In this document: piece by piece, positions 1 through 8,889 of the stretch
Layout of the letters: each line of letters starts with the position of its first letter
Numbering within the stretch: position 1 is the stretch's first letter
Assembly: GCF_013377785.1 (NCBI RefSeq)
Contig: NZ_JABXWT010000001.1
Location: forward strand, 248,001-312,000
Source of the DNA: Ruegeria haliotis
GTDB lineage: Bacteria > Pseudomonadota > Alphaproteobacteria > Rhodobacterales > Rhodobacteraceae
Direction: 5' to 3'
DNA: 64,000 bases
Position numbers and translations under genes: made by a program
The notes under the pieces: generated by a model
Databases searched by the model: none
Told to the model about the DNA's origin: nothing
Seen by the model: only the letters and a program-made list of their open reading frames with translations

Positions 1-234
1 CTGTCCGATCTGGAACCGTGGGCGCGGGACATTTATTGCGGCACCATCGGGTGGGCTGCTCCTGATGGGCGATCTGAGTTCAACGTGGCGATCCGCACCT
101 TGATGGTTGAGGATGGCGAGGCCATTCTGAATGTCGGTGGCGGTGTGGTCTGGGACAGCACGGCCCCGTCGGAATATGAGGAAGCGCTATGGAAAGCCCG
201 CTTTGTGCACCAATCGAAACTGGTTTCCGTCTGA
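1..234 (+). CDS. pabB: Aminodeoxychorismate synthase component I, C-terminal fragment
   Basis: The window opens inside this gene; only the last 77 residues are visible. They carry the end of the chorismate-binding fold: CGTIGW, then FNVAIRT and the glycine-rich GGGVVWDS stretch that ends the anthranilate synthase component I / PabB family. PabB converts chorismate and ammonia to 4-amino-4-deoxychorismate for folate synthesis. The assignment to PabB rather than TrpE rests mainly on the overlapping downstream lyase gene (46 bp overlap), which uses the PabB product. The 5' end lies outside the window. Confidence 0.85.
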   Translation: MSDLEPWARDIYCGTIGWAAPDGRSEFNVAIRTLMVEDGEAILNVGGGVVWDSTAPSEYEEALWKARFVHQSKLVSV

Positions 235-836
235 TTGAGACGCTGGCCTACCGGCCAGAGCAAGGGTTTGTGCGCCGTGACCGGCATCTGGGCCGCATGA
301 CCCGATCGGCGGATGCACTGGAATTGCCATTCTCTGAAGAGAGTGCATTGGTAACCTTGTCCGGGATTTCGGCTGACACGGCATTGCGGTGCAGGCTGAC
401 GATGGACGTATCCGGTCAATTCGGATTGACCACGGCTCCGCTGGAGCAGAACCCGTCTGTCTGGCGTTTGGCAATTGCGGATACGAGGGTGAATTCTTCT
501 GACGTTTGGTTGCGCCACAAAACCACCCGGCGCGCTATCTATGACAACGCCCGGGCGTCCATGCCGGAAGGTGTCGACGAGCTGTTGTTCCTGAATGAAC
601 GCGATGAGCTTTGCGAGGGTTCAATCACCAACCTTTTCATTAAAACAGTGGGCGGCAGACTCCTTACCCCGACATTGTCTTGCGGTTTGCTGCCAGGTGT
701 CCTGCGCGAAGACCTGCTGGAAAAAGAACACGTAACCGAGGCTACACTGGCCTTGAGCGACCTGAAGAAGGCACAAACTGTTTACATGGGGAATTCGTTG
801 CGAGGACTGGTCCCGGTCGAGATGGTGAACCTGTGA
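189..836 (+). CDS. pabC: Class IV aminotransferase, PabC-like aminodeoxychorismate lyase
   Basis: This 215-residue PLP enzyme of fold type IV probably releases p-aminobenzoate and pyruvate from aminodeoxychorismate, the step after PabB. Visible features are an N-terminal arginine-rich stretch (RRDRHLGRM), a lysine at about residue 111 in LRHKTTRRAIYDNA that fits the PLP Schiff-base position, and the ELCEGSITNLF loop with the conserved Glu and Asn of class IV aminotransferases. It is somewhat shorter than the typical 260-290 residues. It starts inside pabB, so the two are probably translated together. A branched-chain or D-amino-acid aminotransferase is less likely given this context. Confidence 0.85.
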   Translation: MESPLCAPIETGFRLIETLAYRPEQGFVRRDRHLGRMTRSADALELPFSEESALVTLSGISADTALRCRLTMDVSGQFGLTTAPLEQNPSVWRLAIADTRVNSSDVWLRHKTTRRAIYDNARASMPEGVDELLFLNERDELCEGSITNLFIKTVGGRLLTPTLSCGLLPGVLREDLLEKEHVTEATLALSDLKKAQTVYMGNSLRGLVPVEMVNL

Positions 837-1504
837 GCGCTGAAAGCACGGTGATTGACCCGCCGGTCGCAAGAACCCGCCTGCAGTTCGAATTTGGCCT
901 CTTCTATGTTGCGGCACCTCTTCTCATCGCAGTGCTTTTGCCGCCCAATTGGATGTTTCCGGCACTGTTTGGGTTTACCGGTCTTGGGATTGTCTTGCTG
1001 CACGGGACGTCGGGGTTCCAATGGTCAGAGTTACGTTATGATTGGGCAAACTGGTCCTGGCGCGAACTGGCCCTGTTTTTGGTTGTCATGTCGGTGTTCT
1101 GCGTGGCTCTAATTCAGGTCATCCGTCCCGACGCCGCCTTTTTCCTACTGCGACGCCAGCCTGAATTGTTGGTCGCGATCTGGATCGGCTACCCGCTGGC
1201 TTCGGCGCTGCCGCAGGAACTGCTGTTCCGGACGCTCTTTTTCCGCCGCTACCACGCTATTCTGCCCGGTGGACGCGGGGCCTATTTGCTGAACGCGGCT
1301 GTCTTTTCCTTTGCGCACCTGATGTATTGGAGTTGGATCGTTGCCGCGATGACATTTGCCGGCGGGTTGTTGTTCACTTGGGCCTACCGAAAGCGTGGCT
1401 CGTTCGTTTACGCCGTCATACTGCATGCGATTGCAGGCAACATCATCTTCGCCGTGGGGCTGGGTATCTATTTCTACTCTGGCAACGTCCAGCGACCCTT
1501 TTAG
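833..1504 (+). CDS. CPBP-family intramembrane protease-like protein
   Basis: This is a 223-residue polytopic membrane protein with about six hydrophobic segments. It fits the CPBP (CAAX protease / bacteriocin-processing) family: motif 1 is SALPQELLFR at about residues 124-133, motif 2 is FSFAHL with His162, and motif 3 is LHAIAGN with His198. Motif 1 has Gln-Glu where the family usually has Glu-Glu; the second Glu, His162 and His198 are kept. I chose the GTG start at 833 because it overlaps the upstream stop (GTGA) and the protein then begins shortly before the first membrane segment. The substrate is unknown. Confidence 0.8.
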   Translation: MSAESTVIDPPVARTRLQFEFGLFYVAAPLLIAVLLPPNWMFPALFGFTGLGIVLLHGTSGFQWSELRYDWANWSWRELALFLVVMSVFCVALIQVIRPDAAFFLLRRQPELLVAIWIGYPLASALPQELLFRTLFFRRYHAILPGGRGAYLLNAAVFSFAHLMYWSWIVAAMTFAGGLLFTWAYRKRGSFVYAVILHAIAGNIIFAVGLGIYFYSGNVQRPF

Positions 1505-1857
1505 GCTCGTTGGCTGCATCTGAATTCGAATGGCAGCCGTAGGTGCTTGGCCGTCCCCATTGGTCTCCTGCGAACCATTTGGATAAGTCACACGCAGTGT
1601 TCTGCGCCCAACGAACCGCCGTAGTATGTGATCGAAAACAGCTTGCCACATAAGCCGAACATCTCCTCTCGAAATGACATGGCCCCCGCAGATCGGGATC
1701 AACTATTCAAGTTCACTGTTCCGCGAAGATCCCTCAAAATACGAATTTGTCTGCCTTTTGGGTCACAACACGCACGACAGGCCGCCGAACCCTTGACTTC
1801 CCGGGATGATCGCGGTGTATCGGCGCGACGAATTCTGCGCCCGAAGGGATATCATTC
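1505..1857. other. Intergenic stretch without a convincing gene
   Basis: 353 bp separate the CPBP gene from aspS. Short open frames occur on both strands but none has a ribosome-binding site, a recognisable family or alpha-proteobacterial codon use. The only item of note is the promoter-like sequence near the right end, listed separately. Confidence 0.5.
1793..1823 (+). promoter_or_regulatory. Possible promoter upstream of aspS
   Basis: A good -35-like hexamer TTGACT lies at 1793-1798, about 60 bp before the aspS start. The matching -10 is weak: GTGTAT at 1815-1820 with 16 bp spacing. This is a low-confidence call by eye. Confidence 0.3.
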
Positions 1858-3633
1858 ATGCACGCCTATCGCAGCCACACCTGCGCCGCTCTGACCGCCG
1901 CCAATGTTGGTGAAACCGTCCGCCTGTCCGGGTGGGTGCATCGGGTCCGAGATCACGGCGGCGTGCTTTTCATCGACCTGCGTGACCATTTTGGCGTGAC
2001 GCAGGTTCTGTGCGACGGCGATAGTGCGGCTTTTGCCGAGCTGGAAAAAGTTCGCTCTGAGTGGTGCATCCGTATCGACGGCACTGTTAAGGCGCGTGCT
2101 GATGATCTGGTGAACCCGAAATTGCCCACCGGCGAGATCGAAGTGTATGTGCGCGATTTGGAAATCCTTGGGGCTGCCGACGAACTGCCTCTGATGGTGT
2201 TCGGCGATCAGGAATATCCAGAGGAAACCCGCCTGCGCTATCGCTATCTGGACCTGCGTCGCGAGGCGATGCAGAACAACATGACCCTGCGTTCGGACGT
2301 TGTGGCCTCGATGCGCCGCCGCATGTGGGATCAGAAGTTCCGCGAGTATCAGACACCGATCATCACAGCATCCTCTCCCGAAGGTGCGCGCGACTTTCTG
2401 GTGCCCTCGCGCCAACATCCGGGCAAGTTCTATGCTCTGCCACAGGCACCGCAACAGTTCAAACAGCTGATCATGGTGTCGGGCTTTGACAAGTATTTCC
2501 AGATCGCGCCGTGCTTCCGCGATGAAGATCCACGCGCCGATCGCTCGCCCACCGATTTCTACCAGCTCGACATCGAGATGTCGTTCGTTGAGCAGCAGGA
2601 CGTGTTCGACACGATCCAGCCGGTTCTGACCGGGGTGTTCGAAGAGTTTGGCGGAGGTCGCAAGGTTGATCAGGACTGGCCGCAGATTTCCTACAAGGAC
2701 GCGGCGCTGTGGTATGGCAGCGACAAGCCCGACTTGCGCAACCCGATCAAGATGCAGGTGGTTTCGGATCATTTCCGTGGCTCGGGCTTTGCGATCTTTG
2801 CCAAGCTGCTGGAGCAGGACGGCACCGAAATCCGCGCTATCCCTGCGCCCAAAGGTGGCAGCCGCAAGTTTTGTGACCGCATGAACGCCTTTGCTCAGAA
2901 AGAAGGTCTGCCCGGCATGGGCTACATCTTCTGGCGCGATCAGGGTGAAGGGATGGAGGCTGCAGGTCCGCTGGCCAAGAACATCGGCCCCGAGCGCACC
3001 GAGGCGATCCGCCAGCAACTGGGTCTGGGCGTCGGCGATGCCGCGTTCTTCCTGGGTGGCAAGCCCAAAGCCTTTGAGAAGGTTGCCGGTAAGGCGCGCG
3101 ACGTGATCGGCGAGGAACTGGGTCTCACTGAAAAAGACCGTTTCGCATTTGCCTGGATCGTGGACTTCCCGATCTATGAGCAAGATGAGGAAACCGGTGC
3201 AATCGACTTTGAACACAACCCCTTCTCGATGCCGCAGGGCGGTATGGAAGCACTGCAAGGCAACCCGCTGGACGTGCGTGGCTATCAATACGATCTGGCT
3301 TGTAATGGCTATGAACTGGTCTCGGGCGCGATCCGGAACCACAAGCCCGAGATCATGCTGAAAGCCTTTGAACTGGCAGGCTATGGCGAGGATGAGGTCA
3401 AATCCCGATTTGGGGCGCTATTTAACGCGTTCCATTACGGCGCGCCGCCGCACGGCGGCTGTGCTGCGGGTATCGACCGGATCGTGATGTTGTTGGCCGA
3501 TGAGGCCAACATCCGCGAAGTCATGATGTTCCCCATGAACCAGCGCGCCGAAGATTTGATGATGGACGCACCCTCTGATCCGACATCGGATCAGTTGATG
3601 GAGCTGGGGCTTCGGACTATCCCTCAAGACTAA
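1858..3633 (+). CDS. aspS: Aspartyl-tRNA synthetase
   Basis: This 591-residue class II aminoacyl-tRNA synthetase attaches aspartate to tRNA-Asp (tRNA-Asn as well if non-discriminating, which the neighbouring-region gatCA genes would make plausible). It starts with the OB-fold anticodon-binding domain ([18 protein letters not shown]), then the class II core with motif 2 ([10 protein letters not shown]) and motif 3 ([14 protein letters not shown]), plus the large GAD insertion typical of bacterial AspRS. Length is normal for the bacterial type. It is followed directly by a strong terminator, so it is probably monocistronic. Confidence 0.98.
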   Translation: MHAYRSHTCAALTAANVGETVRLSGWVHRVRDHGGVLFIDLRDHFGVTQVLCDGDSAAFAELEKVRSEWCIRIDGTVKARADDLVNPKLPTGEIEVYVRDLEILGAADELPLMVFGDQEYPEETRLRYRYLDLRREAMQNNMTLRSDVVASMRRRMWDQKFREYQTPIITASSPEGARDFLVPSRQHPGKFYALPQAPQQFKQLIMVSGFDKYFQIAPCFRDEDPRADRSPTDFYQLDIEMSFVEQQDVFDTIQPVLTGVFEEFGGGRKVDQDWPQISYKDAALWYGSDKPDLRNPIKMQVVSDHFRGSGFAIFAKLLEQDGTEIRAIPAPKGGSRKFCDRMNAFAQKEGLPGMGYIFWRDQGEGMEAAGPLAKNIGPERTEAIRQQLGLGVGDAAFFLGGKPKAFEKVAGKARDVIGEELGLTEKDRFAFAWIVDFPIYEQDEETGAIDFEHNPFSMPQGGMEALQGNPLDVRGYQYDLACNGYELVSGAIRNHKPEIMLKAFELAGYGEDEVKSRFGALFNAFHYGAPPHGGCAAGIDRIVMLLADEANIREVMMFPMNQRAEDLMMDAPSDPTSDQLMELGLRTIPQD

Positions 3634-3637
3634 CCTA

Positions 3638-3664
3638 AAGCCGCCCGCCTCGCGCGGGCGGTTT
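3638..3664 (+). terminator. Rho-independent terminator of aspS
   Basis: An 8-bp GC stem CCGCCCGC (3641-3648) and GCGGGCGG (3654-3661) with a five-base loop lies just after the aspS stop, followed by a short T run. Confidence 0.8.
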
Positions 3665-3885
3665 ACGTTTGAGGCGGTCTTGGGCCTCCTTCGCCCCATT
3701 CGAGCATCCGGATTGTATTCAGATTCGAATTTGGCCAAACGCGATTCTGCGCTTTTTAGGGACAGTTAATCCAATGGGTTTCCCAGCTCTCTACGTTTCC
3801 TCTAATGGTGCGTGCTGTCTGGCGTGTCTGTCGATACATCCACAGACACAGGACTGACGCGGTTATGAAGTAGGCGATGGCCATT

Positions 3886-4605
3886 TCAGATCGCCTCTCG
3901 CTGTTCCAGGCGGCTTTGAACAATACCAGCAACCTGCGCTGCCTGAGCGGTGATTGGTGATCCTTGCGCGCGCGACGTGGCAAGTTTGCGGGCAGCGTCC
4001 TCCAGAACCATATCATCGGCTTCACGCGCGACGCCGCGCAAAAACTGTGCTGCGTAATCCAGTGTGCGATGGTCGTTTGGCCCAGCCAGAACATCGGCAA
4101 TATGCGCCATGTCATCCTGATAGGCCATGGGATCGGGGCAGATCACCTCGTCCCGAACGCTGTGAAGGTCACTGGGCCGGCGATCTTCGGGCAGACGTTC
4201 CAGAATGACGGTTTGAAAATAGGCCATTGATTTTATCGGTTTGGACAGAAATCCATCAGCCCCGGCCTTTAGCGCTGTGGCTTCGGTGCAATCGTCACCG
4301 GACATGCCCAGAATAACACTGATACGGGGGGTGACATCGGTCAGTTCTGCGATCAAATCGGCACCTGATCCATCCGGCAGCCCCATATCCACAAGAATGA
4401 CCGACGGGCGATAAATTTGCAGATGGCGGCGTGCTGATTTCAGACAATCCGCTCGCCTGATTCTGGCGCCGCTGTGCAGGCACATCAAGCGTATCGCGTC
4501 GCAGGCGTATCGACTGTCCTCGACAACCAGAATGGTTTGTCCCAGCAGGGGCCGCGTTGCAGTCGGCGTGGCGACGGCGGTGGTGAAAGGACCCGAATCG
4601 TCCAT
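3886..4605 (-). CDS. Response regulator with receiver domain and helical C-terminus
   Basis: The protein has 239 residues. Residues about 24-140 form a CheY-like receiver: acidic pair in VVEDS (Glu29, Asp30), phosphoacceptor Asp73 in LVDMGLPDGSG and conserved Lys122 in LSKPI. No DNA-binding or enzymatic output domain follows. The last 90 residues are helical and hold a stretch (AAQFLRGVAREADDMVLEDA) that loosely resembles an Hpt helix without an obvious phosphorylatable His in the usual position. It stands alone with no kinase next to it. A phosphorelay or protein-binding role is inferred only. Confidence 0.8.
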   Translation of the reverse strand: MDDSGPFTTAVATPTATRPLLGQTILVVEDSRYACDAIRLMCLHSGARIRRADCLKSARRHLQIYRPSVILVDMGLPDGSGADLIAELTDVTPRISVILGMSGDDCTEATALKAGADGFLSKPIKSMAYFQTVILERLPEDRRPSDLHSVRDEVICPDPMAYQDDMAHIADVLAGPNDHRTLDYAAQFLRGVAREADDMVLEDAARKLATSRAQGSPITAQAAQVAGIVQSRLEQREAI

Positions 4606-4740
4606 GGCAGATCTCCTATCCAGCAGATGCCTTACGCTAGGAACTTCTGGCTAACACAGGGTTAACGGGCGATTTGGCGCACTTGTCCTTTGGTAGGTCA
4701 GCCCCCATAACCCACCCAACACAGGACAGAGGAGTTTGCC

Positions 4741-5145
4741 ATGATTGGTCGCCTGAACCACGTCGCCATTGCCGTACCTGATCTTGAGGCGGCGTCCGAA
4801 CAGTATCGCAATGCGCTGGGTGCCAAGGTCGGCGCGCCGCAAGACGAACCGGATCATGGCGTAACCGTCGTGTTCATCGAATTGCCGAATACCAAGATCG
4901 AATTGCTGTATCCGCTGGGTGATGACAGCCCGATCAACGGATTTCTGGAAAAGAACCCCGCCGGTGGCATCCATCATGTGTGTTACGAAGTTGATGATAT
5001 CATCGCTGCCCGCGATCACCTGAAGGAAACCGGTGCACGCGTGTTGGGATCAGGCGATCCCAAGATCGGTGCGCATGGCAAACCGGTATTGTTCCTGCAC
5101 CCCAAGGATTTCAATGGTTGCCTGGTCGAACTGGAACAGGTGTAA
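4741..5145 (+). CDS. mce: Methylmalonyl-CoA epimerase
   Basis: This 134-residue protein of the vicinal-oxygen-chelate (glyoxalase) fold interconverts (2R)- and (2S)-methylmalonyl-CoA in propionyl-CoA catabolism. It starts with LNHVAIAVPDL (first metal His), and has PNTKIELLYPLG and GGIHHVCYEVDD (second metal His), ending in FNGCLVELEQV with the C-terminal metal Glu. Length and motifs fit epimerase rather than lactoylglutathione lyase. GAGG lies seven bases before the ATG. A small DUF1467 gene follows 21 bp later, a pairing I recall as common in this family of bacteria. Confidence 0.95.
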   Translation: MIGRLNHVAIAVPDLEAASEQYRNALGAKVGAPQDEPDHGVTVVFIELPNTKIELLYPLGDDSPINGFLEKNPAGGIHHVCYEVDDIIAARDHLKETGARVLGSGDPKIGAHGKPVLFLHPKDFNGCLVELEQV

Positions 5146-5166
5146 CCCAAGCTCGGAGGGCCTGAA

Positions 5167-5442
5167 ATGACCATCACAGCTGCCTTGGTTCTGTTTGCCG
5201 TCATCTGGTTCATGACGCTGCTTGTCATTTTGCCCATTCGCATCAAGACACAGGGCGATCTGGGGGACATCGTGCCGGGCACCCATGCAGGGGCTCCGGA
5301 AATCCACCATATGAAGAAAAAGATGTGGATCACCACAGGTGTATCCGTGGTTTTGTGGGCCATCATCGCCGGGATCATCTTGTCGGGCGTGATTTCGATC
5401 CGGGATTTTGACTGGCTGAACCAGTTGGAGCCCCGGGAATAG
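5167..5442 (+). CDS. DUF1467 family membrane protein
   Basis: This 91-residue protein has two transmembrane helices (residues about 4-24 and 53-75) separated by a polar loop containing RIKTQGDLGD and GTHAGAPE, the pattern of the DUF1467 family of alpha-proteobacteria. Function is unknown. It lies 21 bp after mce with GGAGG before its ATG and is probably co-transcribed with it. Confidence 0.85.
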   Translation: MTITAALVLFAVIWFMTLLVILPIRIKTQGDLGDIVPGTHAGAPEIHHMKKKMWITTGVSVVLWAIIAGIILSGVISIRDFDWLNQLEPRE

Positions 5443-5468
5443 CTGTCAGGTGTTATTGTCTGACAGCT
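5441..5468. terminator. Bidirectional terminator-like hairpin between convergent genes
   Basis: A perfect 9-bp inverted repeat AGCTGTCAG (5441-5449) and CTGACAGCT (5460-5468) spans the stops of the convergent DUF1467 and EI24 genes. It includes the last codons of the latter. Confidence 0.6.
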
Positions 5469-6156
5469 TGTGATAGATATGGGTGAAAGTGGCGGCTCCG
5501 ATAATCGGAATCACCAGATTTACCAGCGGGACCGAGAGCGGAATCGCCATCAGCGTCCCGGCTACCCAGATCGTTGCTGAATGTTTGGCACGCAGTTTGC
5601 GCGCACCCTCGCGGCCCAATCGACGCATCGCTGCCAGGGTGAAGTATTCTCGTCCCAGCAAGAACCCGTTCATGGCCCAGAAGATGAATGGCGCAAACGG
5701 CGTGAATATCGCGTAAAGGATCAGGGCCAGCAGGTTGGCCATGATCAGCACACCCAAAAAGCTAAGCCCATCCTGCAAGGCTTCGGAAAAAGGGATTTTC
5801 GGGGCGGGCGGCAGGCTGGGATAGTGTTTGTCTTCGACGGCCTGTGCGACCTCTTCCAGAAAAATCGAGGTGATGGCTGAGGCCACAGGCACCATCAGGA
5901 ACACCGGCAGGACAAGTACCAACAAGATGCCTGAATAGTTCAGGGCATCGTTCAACCACGGTACGACGCCGATGAACGGCAGGGAAATCTCGCTACCAGA
6001 TAGCGAGTTTACGAACCAGATCGCACCGGCACACGCGATGACCAGCAGTAGGGTCGTCAAGCCAACGCCACGTAATAACACAGCGCGCAACTTGGGATCG
6101 CTAAGCTGGCCCAACGCGGCAAAAAACGCGTTCAGGATGATCATTCCGAAACCCAT
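5446..6156 (-). CDS. EI24 / CysZ-like membrane protein
   Basis: The 236-residue polytopic membrane protein belongs to the EI24 domain family, which includes the sulfate permease CysZ. It has four clear hydrophobic segments (for example TTLLLVIACAGAIWFV and ALNYSGILLVLVLPVFLMV) and the family stretch NGFLLGREYFTLAAMRRLG near residues 165-185. No sulfur-assimilation genes are adjacent, so transport of sulfate cannot be claimed. It overlaps the nitroreductase gene upstream by 16 bp, so the two are probably one transcription unit. Confidence 0.8.
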   Translation of the reverse strand: MGFGMIILNAFFAALGQLSDPKLRAVLLRGVGLTTLLLVIACAGAIWFVNSLSGSEISLPFIGVVPWLNDALNYSGILLVLVLPVFLMVPVASAITSIFLEEVAQAVEDKHYPSLPPAPKIPFSEALQDGLSFLGVLIMANLLALILYAIFTPFAPFIFWAMNGFLLGREYFTLAAMRRLGREGARKLRAKHSATIWVAGTLMAIPLSVPLVNLVIPIIGAATFTHIYHKLSDNNT

Positions 6157-6719
6157 TCGGTCAACGCTTCCACGTCAGGGCGGGGACGCTCGGGCGGGGT
6201 GGCGCCTTCGGTCGCGATATGGATCAGCCCGGCGATGCGTTCATGTGCATCCAGTCCCAGAGCGTCTTTGCAGAAGTTGCGGTCATGCGTTTGCCACCCC
6301 GACAGCCAGTTCGCACCCCAGCCCGCCGCAAGCGCCGCATTCAACAGCGCCAGACAGACTGCCCCGGCGGAATAGGTCTGTTCAATCGCGGGAACCTTGT
6401 CCGAAGGTTTTTGAACCTCGACCACAGCAACCGCCAGATGCCCCATGTCGAATTGATTGCGGGCTTTGGCAATTTCCTCGGGTGTTTTGCCCAACGCTCG
6501 ACCACGAATCTCGGTCAGTTCCGCAAGGCGTGGCATAGACTTCTTCTCAAGGACGACAAAGCGCCAGGGCTCCAATTTGCCATGATCCGGGCTGCGTGCG
6601 GCTGCAGTCAACAGCGGCAACAGTTGATCTCTGGTCGGGGCAGGTGCGATCAGTGTCTTGGCCGGACGCGAGCGGCGCGACAGTAAAAATTCCAGAGCGG
6701 CCGGATTCTTGAGGGACAT
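6141..6719 (-). CDS. Nitroreductase family protein (small form)
   Basis: The 192-residue flavoprotein fits the nitroreductase fold: N-terminal LLSRRSRPAKTL (FMN phosphate-binding arginines), PDHGKLEPWRFVVL, the central GAVCLALLNAALAAGWGANW helix and the C-terminal IAGLIHIATEG strand. Proteins of this type use FMN and NAD(P)H to reduce quinones or nitro compounds; the natural substrate is unknown. Length and motifs resemble the YdjA branch. It is the first gene of a leftward pair with the EI24 protein. Confidence 0.88.
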   Translation of the reverse strand: MSLKNPAALEFLLSRRSRPAKTLIAPAPTRDQLLPLLTAAARSPDHGKLEPWRFVVLEKKSMPRLAELTEIRGRALGKTPEEIAKARNQFDMGHLAVAVVEVQKPSDKVPAIEQTYSAGAVCLALLNAALAAGWGANWLSGWQTHDRNFCKDALGLDAHERIAGLIHIATEGATPPERPRPDVEALTEWVSE

Positions 6720-6855
6720 ATGTTAACCTTCTTTACATAAGCAGTTTCTATCTTGGTTGGCATCACCCCCGTTTCAAGGGTTGGCTGGGTTTTCGTGTGG
6801 ATCAATTTCATTCCAGCACAAATCATGCAAGTGCTTGGGAGGACAAGGAAGACCA

Positions 6856-7131
6856 ATGGCCAAATCCAAACTGCGCAATCTACCTGACCTAAGCGGCCTC
6901 GCGGTGCCCGGAGCGGTGATTCAAATCAAAGCGACGCCCAAGGCTGCCCAGGACCGGATTGTTCATGAGGGGGTGAAGGTGCGTATCTCTGTCACTGCGG
7001 CACCCGAAAACGGCAAGGCAAACCAGTCGGTTCGAACGATCCTTGCGCAGTGTATGGGGGTTGCTCCGTCTACTCTGATCCTGAAACAGGGCCAGACCAG
7101 CCGAGACAAGGTTTTTGTTTATGAGCCCTGA
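6856..7131 (+). CDS. DUF167 (YggU) family protein
   Basis: This is a 91-residue conserved protein of unknown function with the DUF167 pattern: VIQIKATPKAAQDRI, then VKVRISVTAAPENGKANQ and a C-terminal LKQGQTSRDKVF. The ATG at 6856 was chosen over an upstream in-frame codon because a purine-rich ribosome site (GGACAAGGAAG) lies just before it and the family alignment starts here. Its end overlaps the convergent small gene on the other strand by 13 bp. Confidence 0.85.
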   Translation: MAKSKLRNLPDLSGLAVPGAVIQIKATPKAAQDRIVHEGVKVRISVTAAPENGKANQSVRTILAQCMGVAPSTLILKQGQTSRDKVFVYEP

Positions 7132-7367
7132 GGCGGGGTTTCGTGGATTTGATATACACCCTCAGGCAGGTCCAGCGCAGCAGCCAGATCGCGCACCTGC
7201 TCGGGCGACAGAGTTATCTTCTGTACCTGCTCGGTGCGTGGGTCCAGTTGCTCCAGTGTTACACATTCCGCGAAACTGTTGATTACAACGTCTTCCTGCA
7301 AAGGCTTTTCGCCTTCGTCCACCAGGGTAATGACTGTCGAGTCGAATTCATGCTCAATCGAAAACAT
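7119..7367 (-). CDS. Conserved hypothetical acidic protein
   Basis: This 82-residue protein is acidic and has no signal peptide or membrane segment. Its sequence (MFSIEHEFDSTVITLVDEGE at the start, LPEGVYQIHETPPQ at the end) reads like a folded beta-rich cytosolic protein. I do not recognise a named family. I preferred it over the longer overlapping frame on the plus strand because amino-acid composition and codon use look natural here and not there. Confidence 0.6.
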   Translation of the reverse strand: MFSIEHEFDSTVITLVDEGEKPLQEDVVINSFAECVTLEQLDPRTEQVQKITLSPEQVRDLAAALDLPEGVYQIHETPPQGS

Positions 7368-7482
7368 GAGAGCAGAGTGCAGGTCGAAGCCGCGTATTGC
7401 AACCCGTGGCAGACTGATCCGAGTGTGGTCGCGCCTGATTGGCTGCGTTATGGTTCTCGTCCGGCATGAATGAGGAAATGTA

Positions 7483-8190
7483 ATGCGTGTTGTGATCTTC
7501 TTACTGGTTTCTGTGCTGCTGGCGGCCTGCGAGACGCAAAGCCTGCGCCTGATGCCCGCTGCGGACTGGGATGCGCCTGCACCTGACGCACAGGTGACAG
7601 CGGCGACCTTTCGCGAAATCAGCCAGGCAATCGGGAAGGAGGCGCGCGGCGAATGTCTGCGTCAGAATGCAAATCAGAATTGCGATTTCAAGATCATGGT
7701 TGACCTGAACCCACGCGCGCCTGCCAATGCATTTCAAACTCTGGACGAAGATCGACAACCAGTGATTATTTTCACCCAAGCTATGATTGAATCTGCTGAG
7801 AACGCGGACGAGTTGGCGTTCGTCATGGGGCACGAGGCGGCCCATCACGTTCTCAGGCACATTGCCAGACAAACCGAAAATGCCAGCGAAAGCGCCGCGA
7901 AATTCGGAGATTTGGCGCGACTTTACGATTGGGATGATGCAGACATTGAAGAGGCGCAGAAATTGGGTGCGGAGGTTGCCGTGCAAGTCTATGTAAAGGA
8001 CTTCGAGTTGGAGGCGGACCAATTGGGCACCATCATTACCCATAATGCAGGATATAACCCGCTGGTCGGGGCGGTGTACTTTGACCGTATCCCGGATCCG
8101 GGCGACAAGTTCCTGGGAACGCACCCGCCCAACGCCCAGCGTGTTCAGATTGTGCGCGACACGTCCAAACAGTTCGGCCTGCTGCGATGA
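7483..8190 (+). CDS. M48-family metalloprotease, lipoprotein
   Basis: This 235-residue zinc protease has a lipoprotein signal peptide ending in LLAAC (Cys16 lipidated). The catalytic HEAAH motif is at residues 117-121 and the third zinc ligand is probably Glu175 in FELEADQLG, the pattern of peptidase M48 (BepA/LoiP-like). Such proteins work in the periplasm on outer-membrane protein quality control. The TPR tail of BepA is missing. Its stop overlaps the next gene by four bases (ATGA), so both are translated from one message. Confidence 0.92.
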   Translation: MRVVIFLLVSVLLAACETQSLRLMPAADWDAPAPDAQVTAATFREISQAIGKEARGECLRQNANQNCDFKIMVDLNPRAPANAFQTLDEDRQPVIIFTQAMIESAENADELAFVMGHEAAHHVLRHIARQTENASESAAKFGDLARLYDWDDADIEEAQKLGAEVAVQVYVKDFELEADQLGTIITHNAGYNPLVGAVYFDRIPDPGDKFLGTHPPNAQRVQIVRDTSKQFGLLR

Positions 8191-8555
8191 TTTCGGTGAC
8201 GCGGTTGGGCGTGATCCTGACGGATCGTGGATCGAAATACGCGGTCTCGGGTGCCGGTGTCAGCACAAGGGCCGAAATTGATGCCGTGCTTGGTGATCTG
8301 AAGTCAGACAAAAGCTATGCCAAGGCCACGCATAACACATGGGCCGCAATTTTGCCGACAGGCGCTCTAAAGGCGGATGACGGCGAAAGCGGCGCCGGGA
8401 TGGTGATCCTGCGCATGTTGGAGCGTGTAGGGCTGGAGAACCATGTGATCGTCGTCACCCGCTGGTATGGCGGGAAAAAGCTGGGCGGAGACCGTTTTCG
8501 CCGGGTGCAGGACGCCACGCGCGCCTATCTCGATCAGATCGTCACCTTACCTTGA
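8187..8555 (+). CDS. IMPACT (YigZ/UPF0029) family protein
   Basis: The 122-residue protein holds the IMPACT N-terminal domain: THNTWAAIL, DDGESGAGM and the signature VVTRWYGGKKLGGDRFRR. The C-terminal domain found in the longer YigZ proteins is missing, so this is the short form. In eukaryotes IMPACT modulates GCN2; the bacterial role is uncertain. It is translationally coupled to the M48 protease gene. Confidence 0.9.
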   Translation: MISVTRLGVILTDRGSKYAVSGAGVSTRAEIDAVLGDLKSDKSYAKATHNTWAAILPTGALKADDGESGAGMVILRMLERVGLENHVIVVTRWYGGKKLGGDRFRRVQDATRAYLDQIVTLP

Positions 8556-8624
8556 CCTGAGTCAAAGGTCTGGCCGCCCGGGCGCGCTACCCTCTTGCAA
8601 AGCGCGAAAGGGAAAGGACATAGC

Positions 8625-8876
8625 ATGCCCAACCAAGAGACATTGCGACTTCATGCCGGTTTGGTGGACGATATGGCGAAGATGCTCGATGTTGATCTGG
8701 AGGAGGCTGCCATTGGCGGCGATGTGTCGTTCGACCAGATTTCCGATGCTGTTTTGCGTTGTGCTGCGTGCCCAAACCCTGAGCACTGCCGAAATATTCT
8801 GAAGCAGGCGCGGTCCTTACATCAAACTCCGGAATATTGCCGGAACCAGGAATTGCTTCACAAATTAATACCGTAA
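8625..8876 (+). CDS. DUF6455 family protein, copy 1
   Basis: This 83-residue soluble protein is the first of three tandem relatives. It has an N-terminal helical half and a C-terminal cysteine cluster at Cys46, Cys49, Cys55 and Cys72 (LRCAACPNPEHC, then EYCRNQ). I recall this as DUF6455, a family from Rhodobacterales of unknown function. The ATG at 8625 follows the ribosome site GGAAAGGA. The four cysteines could hold a metal or form disulfides; nothing in the sequence decides this. Confidence 0.8.
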   Translation: MPNQETLRLHAGLVDDMAKMLDVDLEEAAIGGDVSFDQISDAVLRCAACPNPEHCRNILKQARSLHQTPEYCRNQELLHKLIP

Positions 8877-8889
8877 GTGGTGGGTTCCG

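Noticed and set aside
1852..3342. A 496-codon open frame antisense to aspS
   Set aside because: It mirrors the codon structure of aspS, has no recognisable motif or ribosome site, and aspS itself is certain.
7143..7469. Plus-strand frame of 108 codons
   Set aside because: It overlaps the more natural-looking acidic gene on the minus strand and lacks a ribosome site.
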